Shown one piece after another: positions 1 to 5,053 of a DNA stretch of 6,034 nucleotides. This DNA is from an uncultured Clostridia bacterium (GTDB taxonomy: Bacteria; Bacillota; Clostridia; UMGS1810), in NCBI GenBank assembly GCA_934463115.1, contig CAKSIN010000050.1, positions 1 through 6,034 on the forward strand. Reading direction: 5' to 3'. The number at the start of each line of letters is the position of its first letter. Positions within the stretch are counted from its first letter, which is position 1. The notes under the pieces are model-generated. The model was not told where the DNA came from. It did no database searches and saw nothing but the letters and a program-made list of their open reading frames with translations. A program made the translations under genes and the position numbers.

Positions 1-734
1 GTTTCAAATTTCTTTGCCTCGGTTGTTTCCACAAAACGCACTCCGGCTATCTTTCCGATTTCGCCTTCAAAGATGTTGTCGGGATTTCCATATTTGTTTA
101 CATCCACCCATTCGCTGTCACGCATGAGGTCATAGGCAACATCGGGGTGAACAATTGCAACATAGCTGCCATCGATTTTCGGAGCGTTCTGCGCTTTGAG
201 GAAACGTGCGGCTTTGTAAATGTCCTCAACAGTTAGTTTGCACTTTTCATCAAGCATGTTTCGTGAACTCTGATTGCCGGCATACATAACATTTGTTCCG
301 CCGTTGAGCACTTCTCTTGTAACGGAATCGAGAGTCGAGCCTGCCTGGTTTCCGAGCAGACGAGTCGTTTCCACAAGGGTGTTGTCAACGGCAGTGAGCA
401 TGAGCATGTCGGACAAAGTTACGTAGTAACCGTACTGCGACACGGTAGATGTCACATTTGTTACCGAGAGACTTCCGCCGTCGGGTGTAACACCTTCGGT
501 AAGCGGCTTGGACGCTTTTGAAAACGGCACAAATTTGCGGAAGTTGATTGTTTTTCCGCCGTTCGCCGGAATCTGATGCTTCTGACCGAACTGGTCGTGA
601 ACAAGGTTCGGTCTGGCATTATCTATAAGATAATCGCTGTAGTAGGTTCTCATCTCGGGCGAGAGCGCCTCGGATGTAGTTGTGTTTGTGTTCGGATTGA
701 CTGTTGCAAACAGTTCAAGATTAAGTTCGTTCAT
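1..734 (-). CDS. Phage major capsid protein, N4-gp56 family (3' end cut by window)
   Basis: This gene builds the shell of a tailed-phage head. The visible 244 codons start with ATG at 734 and stay open to base 1, so the C-terminus is missing. The N-terminus MNELNLELFA is the short hydrophobic opening typical of N4-gp56 major capsid proteins. It is followed by the family pattern of a Tyr-rich helix (MRTYYSDYLID), a basic beta segment (GGKTINFRKF), a TEGVTPDGG loop and a helix-rich region (SQYGYYVTLSDMLMLTAVD). Further on come ETTRLLGNQAG and a domain with the segment YVAIVHPDVAYDLM. The family assignment rests on recognised sequence pattern, not a search. A strong ribosome site (GGGAGGA) lies 6-12 bases before the ATG. 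The gene follows the scaffold gene by 18 bp, so the two are almost certainly co-transcribed. The reading frame is intact throughout. Confidence 0.9.
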   Translation of the reverse strand, partial: MNELNLELFATVNPNTNTTTSEALSPEMRTYYSDYLIDNARPNLVHDQFGQKHQIPANGGKTINFRKFVPFSKASKPLTEGVTPDGGSLSVTNVTSTVSQYGYYVTLSDMLMLTAVDNTLVETTRLLGNQAGSTLDSVTREVLNGGTNVMYAGNQSSRNMLDEKCKLTVEDIYKAARFLKAQNAPKIDGSYVAIVHPDVAYDLMRDSEWVDVNKYGNPDNIFEGEIGKIAGVRFVETTEAKKFE

Positions 735-752
735 GTTTTTTCCTCCCTGGAA

Positions 753-1679
753 TTAAAAAGTTATTGTTTCTCCGCGGGCGGCGCGCCTTGCAATGTCGGC
801 TCTCTGCGATGCCGAAAGCTTGGACACGTCGCTCTTGATTATAACGGAATTCGGTGAGGAAAGACCGTTTTCAGCAGGTCTTGCGGCTCTTTGCCTGATG
901 GCGTCGGCGGTTTTTTGCTCCGCCTCGCGTGCGGCACTTTGAGATATATCTGCAATAATCTCGCTGTGATGCACCACCTCGTACGCGGTCTTGGCGTCTA
1001 TACCGCTCTTAAGGAGCGCCACAAACGACGGATTGCGCGATTCGGCAAAGATGTCAAAATCCGGATAAACCTCGCGTGCCTGTTCGCTCTGCTCAAACCA
1101 GCGGTTCACAGTCCGATTGATGTTGTCCTCGGCCTGCTGCCTCATTTCATGCTCGTGAAAGCGTCGGTTTTCACTCTCAAGCTTTTTAATGTACTTGAGA
1201 TCCTCGACAGCCATTCCCCGCTTGTCTGCCTGAGAGACAAGATAGGCGTCGTCGGATTCGATAGCCTCCTTCAAAAGTCCGATATCACCGTTTTTGATAT
1301 CATACTTTGTGCAAAGGAGCGACACAATTTCATCGGCATTGCGAAGCTTTTCCTTGGTCTGCGCATTTTCGCGGAAACGGCGCGACAGGTTTTCCTTAAT
1401 CCTTTCCTCGTAGAATTCTTTGTAATCGCCTTTGATGAGTTTTTCAAATTCTGCTCTCATCTGCGATTTGTCGGGGGCGGCGCTTTTGGCGTCGGTTTCG
1501 GCGGCATCTGCCTTTTCGGCTGATTCGGCACTGTCCGATGACGTGGTACCGGCAGATTCGCTTGTTTCCGTAACCGCCGTTTCTCCGCTCTGTTCGGGCT
1601 GAGCGACTTGCCCTTCAGTTGCCTCGTCCTCGCCAAAGGCGGTGAGACACAGCTCGTTTGTTACCTGTTCTTTTTTCAT
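753..1679 (-). CDS. Phage capsid scaffolding-like protein
   Basis: The 308-aa product is probably the internal scaffold that guides capsid assembly. Residues 16-70 are a low-complexity acidic Ala/Ser/Thr/Glu stretch. Residues 72-275 are almost wholly charged helix with likely coiled coil. A short Gly/Pro/Ser break near 270-278 precedes a basic C-terminal helix (DVSKLSASQRADIARRAARG, 284-303) and the tail ETITF. An acidic disordered start, a helical middle and a basic end that could contact coat protein fit phage scaffolds; there is no catalytic motif. Position directly before an N4-gp56 capsid gene is the strongest support. A purine-rich site (AAAGGAGAAAGGA) precedes the ATG. There are no upstream portal or terminase genes, which is unusual. 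An alternative is a head-associated structural protein of unknown role. Confidence 0.8.
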   Translation of the reverse strand: MKKEQVTNELCLTAFGEDEATEGQVAQPEQSGETAVTETSESAGTTSSDSAESAEKADAAETDAKSAAPDKSQMRAEFEKLIKGDYKEFYEERIKENLSRRFRENAQTKEKLRNADEIVSLLCTKYDIKNGDIGLLKEAIESDDAYLVSQADKRGMAVEDLKYIKKLESENRRFHEHEMRQQAEDNINRTVNRWFEQSEQAREVYPDFDIFAESRNPSFVALLKSGIDAKTAYEVVHHSEIIADISQSAAREAEQKTADAIRQRAARPAENGLSSPNSVIIKSDVSKLSASQRADIARRAARGETITF

Positions 1680-1698
1680 TTTCCTTTCTCCTTTCGTC

Positions 1699-1745
1699 TT
1701 TCCGAAGTGTCAGCAAATTTTCTGCAGTCTTTCCTGCGTGTCACC
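1699..1745. repeat. Direct repeat TTTCC-N3-GTGTCA, 31 bp apart, in scaffold leader
   Basis: TTTCCgaaGTGTCAgC at 1699-1714 and TTTCCtgcGTGTCAcC at 1730-1745 are spaced by 31 bp, about three turns of the helix. They lie between the possible -10 box and the scaffold ATG, where a DNA-binding or RNA-binding regulator could act. Two short copies can arise by chance. Confidence 0.3.
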
Positions 1746-1752
1746 TGCTGTA

Positions 1753-1767
1753 ATTCTATTATAGAAT
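1753..1767 (-). promoter_or_regulatory. Candidate -10 box / palindromic operator before the scaffold gene
   Basis: On the minus strand a perfect TATAAT occupies 1763-1758, about 80 bases before the scaffold ATG and just downstream of the terminator at 1800-1850. Some promoter is needed there if the capsid pair is transcribed. The box sits inside a perfect 7+1+7 palindrome, ATTCTATTATAGAAT, which could be an operator. No convincing -35 box is found 16-18 bases upstream (GCGAAA or similar), so an activator, a phage sigma factor or no activity at all are possible. Confidence 0.35.
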
Positions 1768-1799
1768 AATTTGAAAAATTTTTCGCCTACTCTTTTTGC

Positions 1800-1850
1800 A
1801 AAAAATAAAAACTCCCGAAATCCGCTCTGCAGGCGCATTTCGGGAGTTTT
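1800..1850 (-). terminator. Strong intrinsic terminator after the 24-aa gene
   Basis: A perfect 14-bp stem is formed by AAAACTCCCGAAAT (1808-1821) and ATTTCGGGAGTTTT (1837-1850). It is extended inward past one mismatch by CGC/GCG, leaving a small loop. Read on the minus strand the stem runs into TTTTTATTTTTT (down to 1800), an ideal U-tract. It ends the transcript of the small gene at 1906-1980 and insulates the capsid genes from it. On the plus strand the tail is only the TTTT inside the stem, so termination that way would be weaker. Confidence 0.88.
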
Positions 1851-1905
1851 AAAATTGAAAAAGTCAAAATTTTTTTTGCAAATTTATGTTTTAAAACACT
1901 CACTT

Positions 1906-1980
1906 TTAAATAATATTTTTATTTTCTGCAATATTCATAAACGGTGCTATTATTGCTTCCTCTTTGTTATTAAGATACAT
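1906..1980 (-). CDS. Stand-alone 24-aa peptide gene, unknown function
   Basis: The reading frame has 24 codons plus TAA. The peptide begins MYLNNKEEAIIAPF and ends NKNII. It is soluble, with mixed charge, no membrane segment, no signal peptide and no Cys. I do not recognise it. It is supported because every expression signal is present at the right distance: an extended -10 promoter at 2005-2034, a start of transcription expected near 1998, a GGAGG ribosome site (1992-1988) seven bases before the ATG, and the strong terminator at 1800-1850. About 55 bases of AT-rich 3' untranslated sequence include the palindrome TGTTTTAAAACA (1887-1898). It could be a small regulatory protein, a phage morphon, or the surviving 5' end of a gene whose body was lost. 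It could also be a small RNA that merely contains an ORF. Confidence 0.55.
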   Translation of the reverse strand: MYLNNKEEAIIAPFMNIAENKNII

Positions 1981-2004
1981 ATTATTTCCTCCGATTACTG
2001 CTAC

Positions 2005-2034
2005 ATTGTACCATAAATCGATATAAAAAATCAA
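2005..2034 (-). promoter_or_regulatory. Sigma-A promoter of the 24-aa gene
   Basis: On the minus strand TTGATT (2034-2029) is followed by an 18-bp spacer and TACAAT (2010-2005). TG one base before the -10 box makes an extended -10 (TGGTACAAT). Transcription should start near 1998, giving a leader of about 18 bases that ends in the GGAGG site of the 24-aa ORF. Confidence 0.7.
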
Positions 2035-2079
2035 TGCTAAAACGAAATAAATTGCATGTTTAAATTTTTCTGTAAACGG

Positions 2080-2108
2080 TTGACAAAGCCGCTTTTCAGA
2101 TGTATAAT
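2080..2108 (+). promoter_or_regulatory. Perfect-consensus sigma-A promoter of putative antitoxin RNA
   Basis: TTGACA (2080-2085), a 17-bp spacer and TATAAT (2103-2108) match the sigma-A consensus at all twelve positions. Start is expected at 2115-2116. No ORF with a ribosome site follows: the first ATG downstream (2149) gives only Met-Ser. Instead a terminator hairpin begins 43 bases later, so the product should be a short untranslated RNA. The 45 bp between this promoter and the promoter at 2005-2034 make the two divergent. Confidence 0.85.
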
Positions 2109-2114
2109 GATAAT

Positions 2115-2203
2115 AGAAAGAGGCAGTCCGTTGAACGGCTCGCCAAATATGAGCTAAAAGTTAGTCGCTACATTTGACGTTGTGGGCGACTAACTTGCTT
2201 TTA
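2115..2203 (+). ncRNA. Putative antisense (antitoxin-like) small RNA
   Basis: The RNA is predicted from a consensus promoter (start near 2115) and a terminator stem ending at 2196 with a CTTTTA tail, giving about 89 nt. Its last 50 nt or so (about 2154-2203) are fully complementary to the 3' end of the convergent transcript that encodes the hydrophobic peptide, including the last four codons and stop. Its first part, GGCAGTCCG...ACGGCTCGCC (2122-2144), nearly repeats the 5' leader of that same opposing transcript. A strong promoter, no ORF and 3' overlap with a toxin-like message fit a type I antitoxin as in Fst/par and the convergent clostridial modules. Function is inferred. Confidence 0.6.
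2158..2196. terminator. Two-way terminator shared by convergent RNAs
   Basis: AAGTTAGTCGC (2158-2168) and GCGACTAACTT (2186-2196) form a perfect 11-bp stem around a 17-base loop. On the plus strand it is followed by GCTTTTA, on the minus strand by TTAGCTC after a TT inside the stem. Both U-tracts are modest. The stop codon of the 24-codon hydrophobic ORF (2192-2190) lies inside the stem, so the coding region and the terminator overlap, a common economy in type I toxin messages. Confidence 0.75.
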
Positions 2204-2264
2204 TAGTAAAAACTATCAGAATGATAATTGTAAAAAACAATGTTCTTAATATAGCCTTTCCCAT
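2190..2264 (-). CDS. Small hydrophobic peptide, type I toxin-like
   Basis: The frame has 24 codons plus TAG. The peptide starts MGKAILRT, has one uninterrupted hydrophobic stretch LFFTIIILIVFTI (residues 9-21) and ends KAS: a single short membrane helix with a basic N-terminus and one Lys at the other end. That is the build of small membrane toxins such as Ibs, Fst and TxpA, although I see no direct family match. A ribosome site AAAGGGGG (2280-2273) lies eight bases before the ATG. The message is driven by the promoter at 2362-2390 and ends at 2158-2196, about 200 nt in all. A hairpin just upstream can hide the ribosome site, and a convergent RNA overlaps the 3' end. The alternative is a structured non-coding RNA that happens to contain this ORF, because the coding part also folds into three small hairpins. 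Confidence 0.5.
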   Translation of the reverse strand: MGKAILRTLFFTIIILIVFTIKAS

Positions 2265-2272
2265 AAGCAATA

Positions 2273-2302
2273 CCCCCTTTCCATTATGTAATGGGGTTGG
2301 GG
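2273..2302 (-). promoter_or_regulatory. Hairpin that can sequester the toxin-like ribosome site
   Basis: In the minus-strand RNA, CCCC (2302-2299) can pair with the GGGGG core of the ribosome site (2277-2273). An inner palindrome, CCATTACATAATGG (2294-2281), closes the top of the stem with AA and AAA as side bulges. Folding would block ribosome entry in the full-length message. Hidden ribosome sites are the rule in type I toxin mRNAs. Confidence 0.5.
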
Positions 2303-2340
2303 CGAGCCGTCCACGGAATGTTCATTCCCGAACTGCCTGC

Positions 2341-2352
2341 CGGATTGCTCCG
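2341..2352 (-). other. GNRA-loop hairpin at the 5' end of the toxin-like mRNA
   Basis: The minus-strand RNA, expected to start near 2354, opens with CGGA-GCAA-TCCG: a 4-bp stem capped by a GCAA tetraloop. A hairpin at the extreme 5' end commonly protects small messages from decay. The short stem gives limited certainty. Confidence 0.4.
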
Positions 2353-2361
2353 ACAAGATTT

Positions 2362-2390
2362 ATTATACACCATTTATTCGCAAAATTCAA
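2362..2390 (-). promoter_or_regulatory. Sigma-A promoter of the toxin-like mRNA
   Basis: On the minus strand TTGAAT (2390-2385) is followed by a 17-bp spacer and TATAAT (2367-2362), one tight match to the consensus and facing the promoter at 2080-2108. Start is expected near the G at 2354, giving a leader of about 90 bases before the ATG. Both promoters carry the same TGTATAAT core. Confidence 0.8.
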
Positions 2391-2422
2391 GATATTTTGA
2401 CGAAAATGCTATTTTCACTCAT
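2387..2422 (-). CDS. 11-codon ORF with strong ribosome site; leader peptide or remnant
   Basis: A GGAGGG site (2434-2429) sits six bases before an ATG that opens an 11-residue frame, MSENSIFVKIS, then TGA. The stop codon overlaps the -35 box of the toxin-like promoter. No clear promoter is visible before it. It may be a leader peptide whose translation leads into the next unit, the cut-off start of a lost gene, or chance. The ribosome site is the only real evidence. Confidence 0.22.
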   Translation of the reverse strand: MSENSIFVKIS

Positions 2423-2561
2423 TTTGTTCCCTCCGGATAAGAATTAATAAAAACGAAATAAATAATAATTAAACAATAGCGTGTGATTGTTTGCTTTTTG
2501 GGCAAAATAATTCCAATGCACAAAAAGAAAAAATAAATCGGAAAAATTTTCAAATAATCCG

Positions 2562-2590
2562 TTGACAAAAATTTTTTGGTGTGTTATTAT
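2562..2590 (+). promoter_or_regulatory. Sigma-A promoter of the V-ATPase operon
   Basis: TTGACA (2562-2567), a 17-bp spacer and TATTAT (2585-2590) with the extended -10 TG (TGTTATTAT) form a very strong promoter. Start is expected near 2597. It points at the ATPase genes but is separated from them by a terminator hairpin, so either a small RNA or an attenuated leader results. No other good promoter is seen between the hairpin and 2733; a TAGAAT at 2711 lacks a -35 box. Confidence 0.8.
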
Positions 2591-2594
2591 CTTG

Positions 2595-2667
2595 AAAAAG
2601 CAAAAGTAAATATGCAGTTTTAACGGAGCCAGCTGTCTGAGGGATTGCGGCTCCGTTTTGCTTTTTT
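2595..2667 (+). terminator. Leader terminator (attenuator or small RNA) before the V-ATPase genes
   Basis: AACGGAGCC (2622-2630) pairs perfectly with GGCTCCGTT (2649-2657), followed by TTGCTTTTTT: a good intrinsic terminator on the plus strand. In addition AAAAAGCAAAA (2595-2605), right at the expected RNA start, is exactly complementary to TTTTGCTTTTT (2656-2666), so the 5' end can pair with the U-tract. Most transcripts should stop near 2667, giving an RNA of about 70 nt; read-through reaches the ATPase genes. I see no known riboswitch or T-box motif. The loop contains AGCTGTC and TGAGGGA, which are also parts of the repeat at 5801-5847. Confidence 0.72.
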
Positions 2668-2732
2668 GGGGAAAAATACAATTAATTACGTTTATTTGGG
2701 AAGAATAGATTAGAATATATGGAGGTGTTCGA

Positions 2733-3041
2733 ATGACGGAAAATGCAGAAAAGATATTTGACGCGGAAAGGCACGCGGAACAAATCATAGCTGACGCGCG
2801 GAAAAAAGCCGCCGAAATTCTGGATGAGGCTGCCGTATCTGCCGGCAAAATGTATGATGACGAGATAAAAAAGACGTCGGAATACTGCCGAAAGATAGAA
2901 TCCGATGCCGCCAAAAAGGCGCAGGATATGCTCTCGGAGGCAGAAAACACGGGAAAGAAAAAAGGGGATGAAGTCAAAAAAACGCTGTCGCCCATGTTTG
3001 CGGCGGCGGAAGATACCGTAGGCAGAATATTGTTTGAATGA
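2733..3041 (+). CDS. V-type ATPase peripheral-stalk subunit G/H-like
   Basis: The 102-aa product is almost entirely charged alpha helix, rich in Ala, Lys, Glu and Asp, with heptad-like spacing over residues 5-80 (for example AEQIIADARKKAAEILDEA). It has no membrane segment and no enzyme motif. Bacterial and archaeal A/V-type ATPase operons usually start with such a short coiled-coil subunit, which pairs with subunit E to form the peripheral stalk that holds the catalytic head against rotation. Its place 14 bp before subunit I makes the call firm despite the low information in coiled-coil sequence. GGAGGTG at 2721-2727 fixes the ATG. The end AAAEDTVGRILFE is the usual short C-terminal helix. 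Confidence 0.82.
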   Translation: MTENAEKIFDAERHAEQIIADARKKAAEILDEAAVSAGKMYDDEIKKTSEYCRKIESDAAKKAQDMLSEAENTGKKKGDEVKKTLSPMFAAAEDTVGRILFE

Positions 3042-3055
3042 AAAGGATGATGTAG

Positions 3056-5053
3056 ATGTCAAAGGTTAAAATGCAGAAAATCGAAATAATCGGCCTGCTT
3101 TCCGACAGCCGCTCCATAACCGAACGTCTGCAGAGACGGGGAGTGCTGGAGCTTACACAGTGTGAGGACAAACGAGCCGTTACACTCGGCACGGAGTCGT
3201 TCGCATCCGGGTTCGAGAGGAGTCGGACGCGCGCCGAAGAAGCACTGCAAATACTCAAATCCGTTTCAAAGAAAAAGCCGTCTCTCACCGACAACCTTCG
3301 CGGCAGAAAAGCCGTGTCCACAAAAACCTTTTCCAAAATGAAGGAAAACACGGACGCGACAATGGCGGCATGCCATTCAATCATACGGCTGCAAAAACGG
3401 ATAAACGAGAACGCGGCGGAAATATCGCGCTCCGCCACAAGGATAGATATGCTTGCGCCGTGGCTGGAACTGGAGCTGCCGCAGAATTTCTACGGAACAA
3501 AATACACAGTTTGCCGAATCGGCAGTTTTGACCGCCCAATGACGGAAGATGAGATTGAGTCTGTGCTGGCGGAAGATACCGACGGCGCACCGATTTACGT
3601 TCGCACAGTCGGCGCGAACGACGTGTGTACACATCTGACGGTAATGTTTTTAAAGTGCGATGCTGTGAGGGTGGATGAATCGCTGAGGAAAAACGGATTT
3701 TCGCCCATACCGTCACCGACGGATAAAACCCCGCGCGAGGAAACGGCGGAGCTTAACGAAAAAATACGTCTTGCCGAATCGGACAGCGACAAATGCCGCA
3801 GTGAAATTGCAGGTTTCGCGGATATTGAGGATGATATTTGCTTTTTGCTGGATTATCTCGCCATGCGCCGCGACAAATACATTGCCGTGGGCAAAATGGC
3901 AATGACGCAGAACACCGTAATAATCACCGGATATATTCCGCAAAAGTATGTCCGCGGACTCGAGGAGGAGTTCGAAAGCCGCTACACGCTGGCAATCAGC
4001 GTGTCCGAGCCGTCGGAGGACGACGATGTGCCGGTGCTGCTGTCCAACGGGCGGTTTTCGTCACCGGTGGAGGGTATCACCGAGATGTACGCGCTCCCGA
4101 ACAAGCGCGATGTCGATCCGAGCGCGGTAATGGCATTTTTCTACTATCTGTTTTTCGGAATGATGCTTTCGGACGCGGGCTACGGATTGGTGATGTTTGT
4201 CGCAACGTCCGTTATATTGCACTATTTTTCCGTTGAGGGAACGCTCAGGCGCAGCCTGACAATGTTTAAATACTGCGGTGTGTCGACTCTGTTTTGGGGT
4301 ATTCTTTTCGGCAGCTGGTTCGGTGATTTGCCGCAGGTAATTGCATCGCAGTTTTTCGGCAAAGAAATTGCCACCACGGCATTGTGGTTCGAGCCGCTTG
4401 CCAATCCGATAAAGCTTTTGCTGTTCAGCTTTGCGCTGGGTATTGCGCATCTGTTTTTGGGGTTGGGTGTAAACTTTGGTATTCTTTGGCGCGAGGGACG
4501 AAAGGCTGACGCTGTGTGCGACGTTATCCCGGTGTATATCACAATCCTCGGAGCGGCTCCGGCGGCAGCGTCGATTCTTGCCGATGTGCCGGGTTACCTC
4601 GTTCGATACGGTCTGTACACCGCGGCGGTGGGTGCGGCGCTGATACTGCTCACCTCCGGCAGGAGCGGAAAGAACATTTTTATGCGTATTTTCGGCGGCA
4701 TGTACGGGTTGTACAATGTGGCAACGGGGTATCTAAGCGACATACTGTCGTATTCCCGTCTGCTGGCTCTCGGTCTTGCAACGGGGAGCATTGCGAGCGT
4801 GATAAACCTTATTGCCACAATGCCGCAGAACACGGCGGCAAAGGCGATTCTTCTTGTGGTTGTCGGTCTTGTCGGGCACACTGCCAACATGGGGATAAAC
4901 CTGCTCGGCGCTTACGTTCATGCCGACAGGCTGCAGTTTGTTGAGCTGTTCTCAAAATTCTACGAGGGCGGCGGAAGAGCTTTTAAACCGCTCAAAGCGG
5001 ATACAAAATATATTAAATTCGAAAAGGAGAATATTTATGATGACGTTCAATAA
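3056..5053 (+). CDS. ntpI: V-type ATP synthase/ATPase subunit I (membrane stator)
   Basis: The 665-aa protein forms the stationary half-channel that passes ions to the rotor ring. Residues 1 to about 350 are the soluble, coiled-coil-containing arm that docks on the peripheral stalks. From Met359 the protein is membrane-embedded, starting with FFYYLFFGMMLSDAGYG, the hallmark of the family. About seven or eight membrane helices follow. The segment YSRLLALGLATG contains Arg568, matching the essential stator arginine that meets the ring carboxylate. The C-terminus DRLQFVELFSKFYEGGG (624-640) is also diagnostic. Length is normal and the frame is intact. A modest site (AAAAGG, 3041-3046) precedes the ATG. 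The last 17 bp overlap subunit K, which implies translational coupling. Confidence 0.96.
   Translation: MSKVKMQKIEIIGLLSDSRSITERLQRRGVLELTQCEDKRAVTLGTESFASGFERSRTRAEEALQILKSVSKKKPSLTDNLRGRKAVSTKTFSKMKENTDATMAACHSIIRLQKRINENAAEISRSATRIDMLAPWLELELPQNFYGTKYTVCRIGSFDRPMTEDEIESVLAEDTDGAPIYVRTVGANDVCTHLTVMFLKCDAVRVDESLRKNGFSPIPSPTDKTPREETAELNEKIRLAESDSDKCRSEIAGFADIEDDICFLLDYLAMRRDKYIAVGKMAMTQNTVIITGYIPQKYVRGLEEEFESRYTLAISVSEPSEDDDVPVLLSNGRFSSPVEGITEMYALPNKRDVDPSAVMAFFYYLFFGMMLSDAGYGLVMFVATSVILHYFSVEGTLRRSLTMFKYCGVSTLFWGILFGSWFGDLPQVIASQFFGKEIATTALWFEPLANPIKLLLFSFALGIAHLFLGLGVNFGILWREGRKADAVCDVIPVYITILGAAPAAASILADVPGYLVRYGLYTAAVGAALILLTSGRSGKNIFMRIFGGMYGLYNVATGYLSDILSYSRLLALGLATGSIASVINLIATMPQNTAAKAILLVVVGLVGHTANMGINLLGAYVHADRLQFVELFSKFYEGGGRAFKPLKADTKYIKFEKENIYDDVQ

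Larger units (their letters stand above)
2122..2337. repeat. Inverted repeat framing the toxin-like locus
   Basis: The left arm has GGCAGT (2122-2127) and ACGGCTCGCC (2135-2144). The right arm has GGCGAGCCGT (2301-2310) and ACTGCC (2332-2337). Both blocks are perfectly complementary, in matching order. The right arm carries about 14 extra bases, which themselves form GGAATG/CATTCC (2315-2328). Each arm lies just downstream of one of the two convergent promoters, so both RNAs begin with nearly the same sequence. The arms could be ends of a small mobile element, a paired operator, or the closing stem of one large RNA. Confidence 0.7.

Noticed and set aside
891..1523. 210-codon open frame on the plus strand opposite the scaffold gene
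   Set aside because: It is the antisense shadow of a biased coding sequence: no ribosome site, no family resemblance, and the minus-strand frame has a clear phage context.
1771..2016. 81-codon plus-strand frame across the terminator and the 24-aa gene
   Set aside because: It reads through a terminator hairpin and promoter boxes, has no ribosome site and is dominated by AT-rich spacer sequence.
2122..2337. Insertion sequence with terminal inverted repeats
   Set aside because: No transposase, and no flanking target duplication seen; the arms lie inside the two transcripts, so a regulatory or structural role is at least as likely.
2562..2732. Known riboswitch or T-box leader
   Set aside because: The leader is too short and contains none of the conserved cores I know; only the terminator stem is clear.
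2444..2995. 183-codon minus-strand frame opposite the ATPase G subunit
   Set aside because: It covers the ATPase promoter and leader in antisense, has no ribosome site, and its Ser/Phe-rich product is what the reverse of a Lys/Glu/Ala coiled coil yields.
3838..4944. Several plus-strand frames (3838-4236, 4516-4944) and minus-strand frames inside subunit I
   Set aside because: All lie inside an unmistakable V-ATPase subunit I frame; their Arg/Cys-rich products are typical out-of-frame translations.
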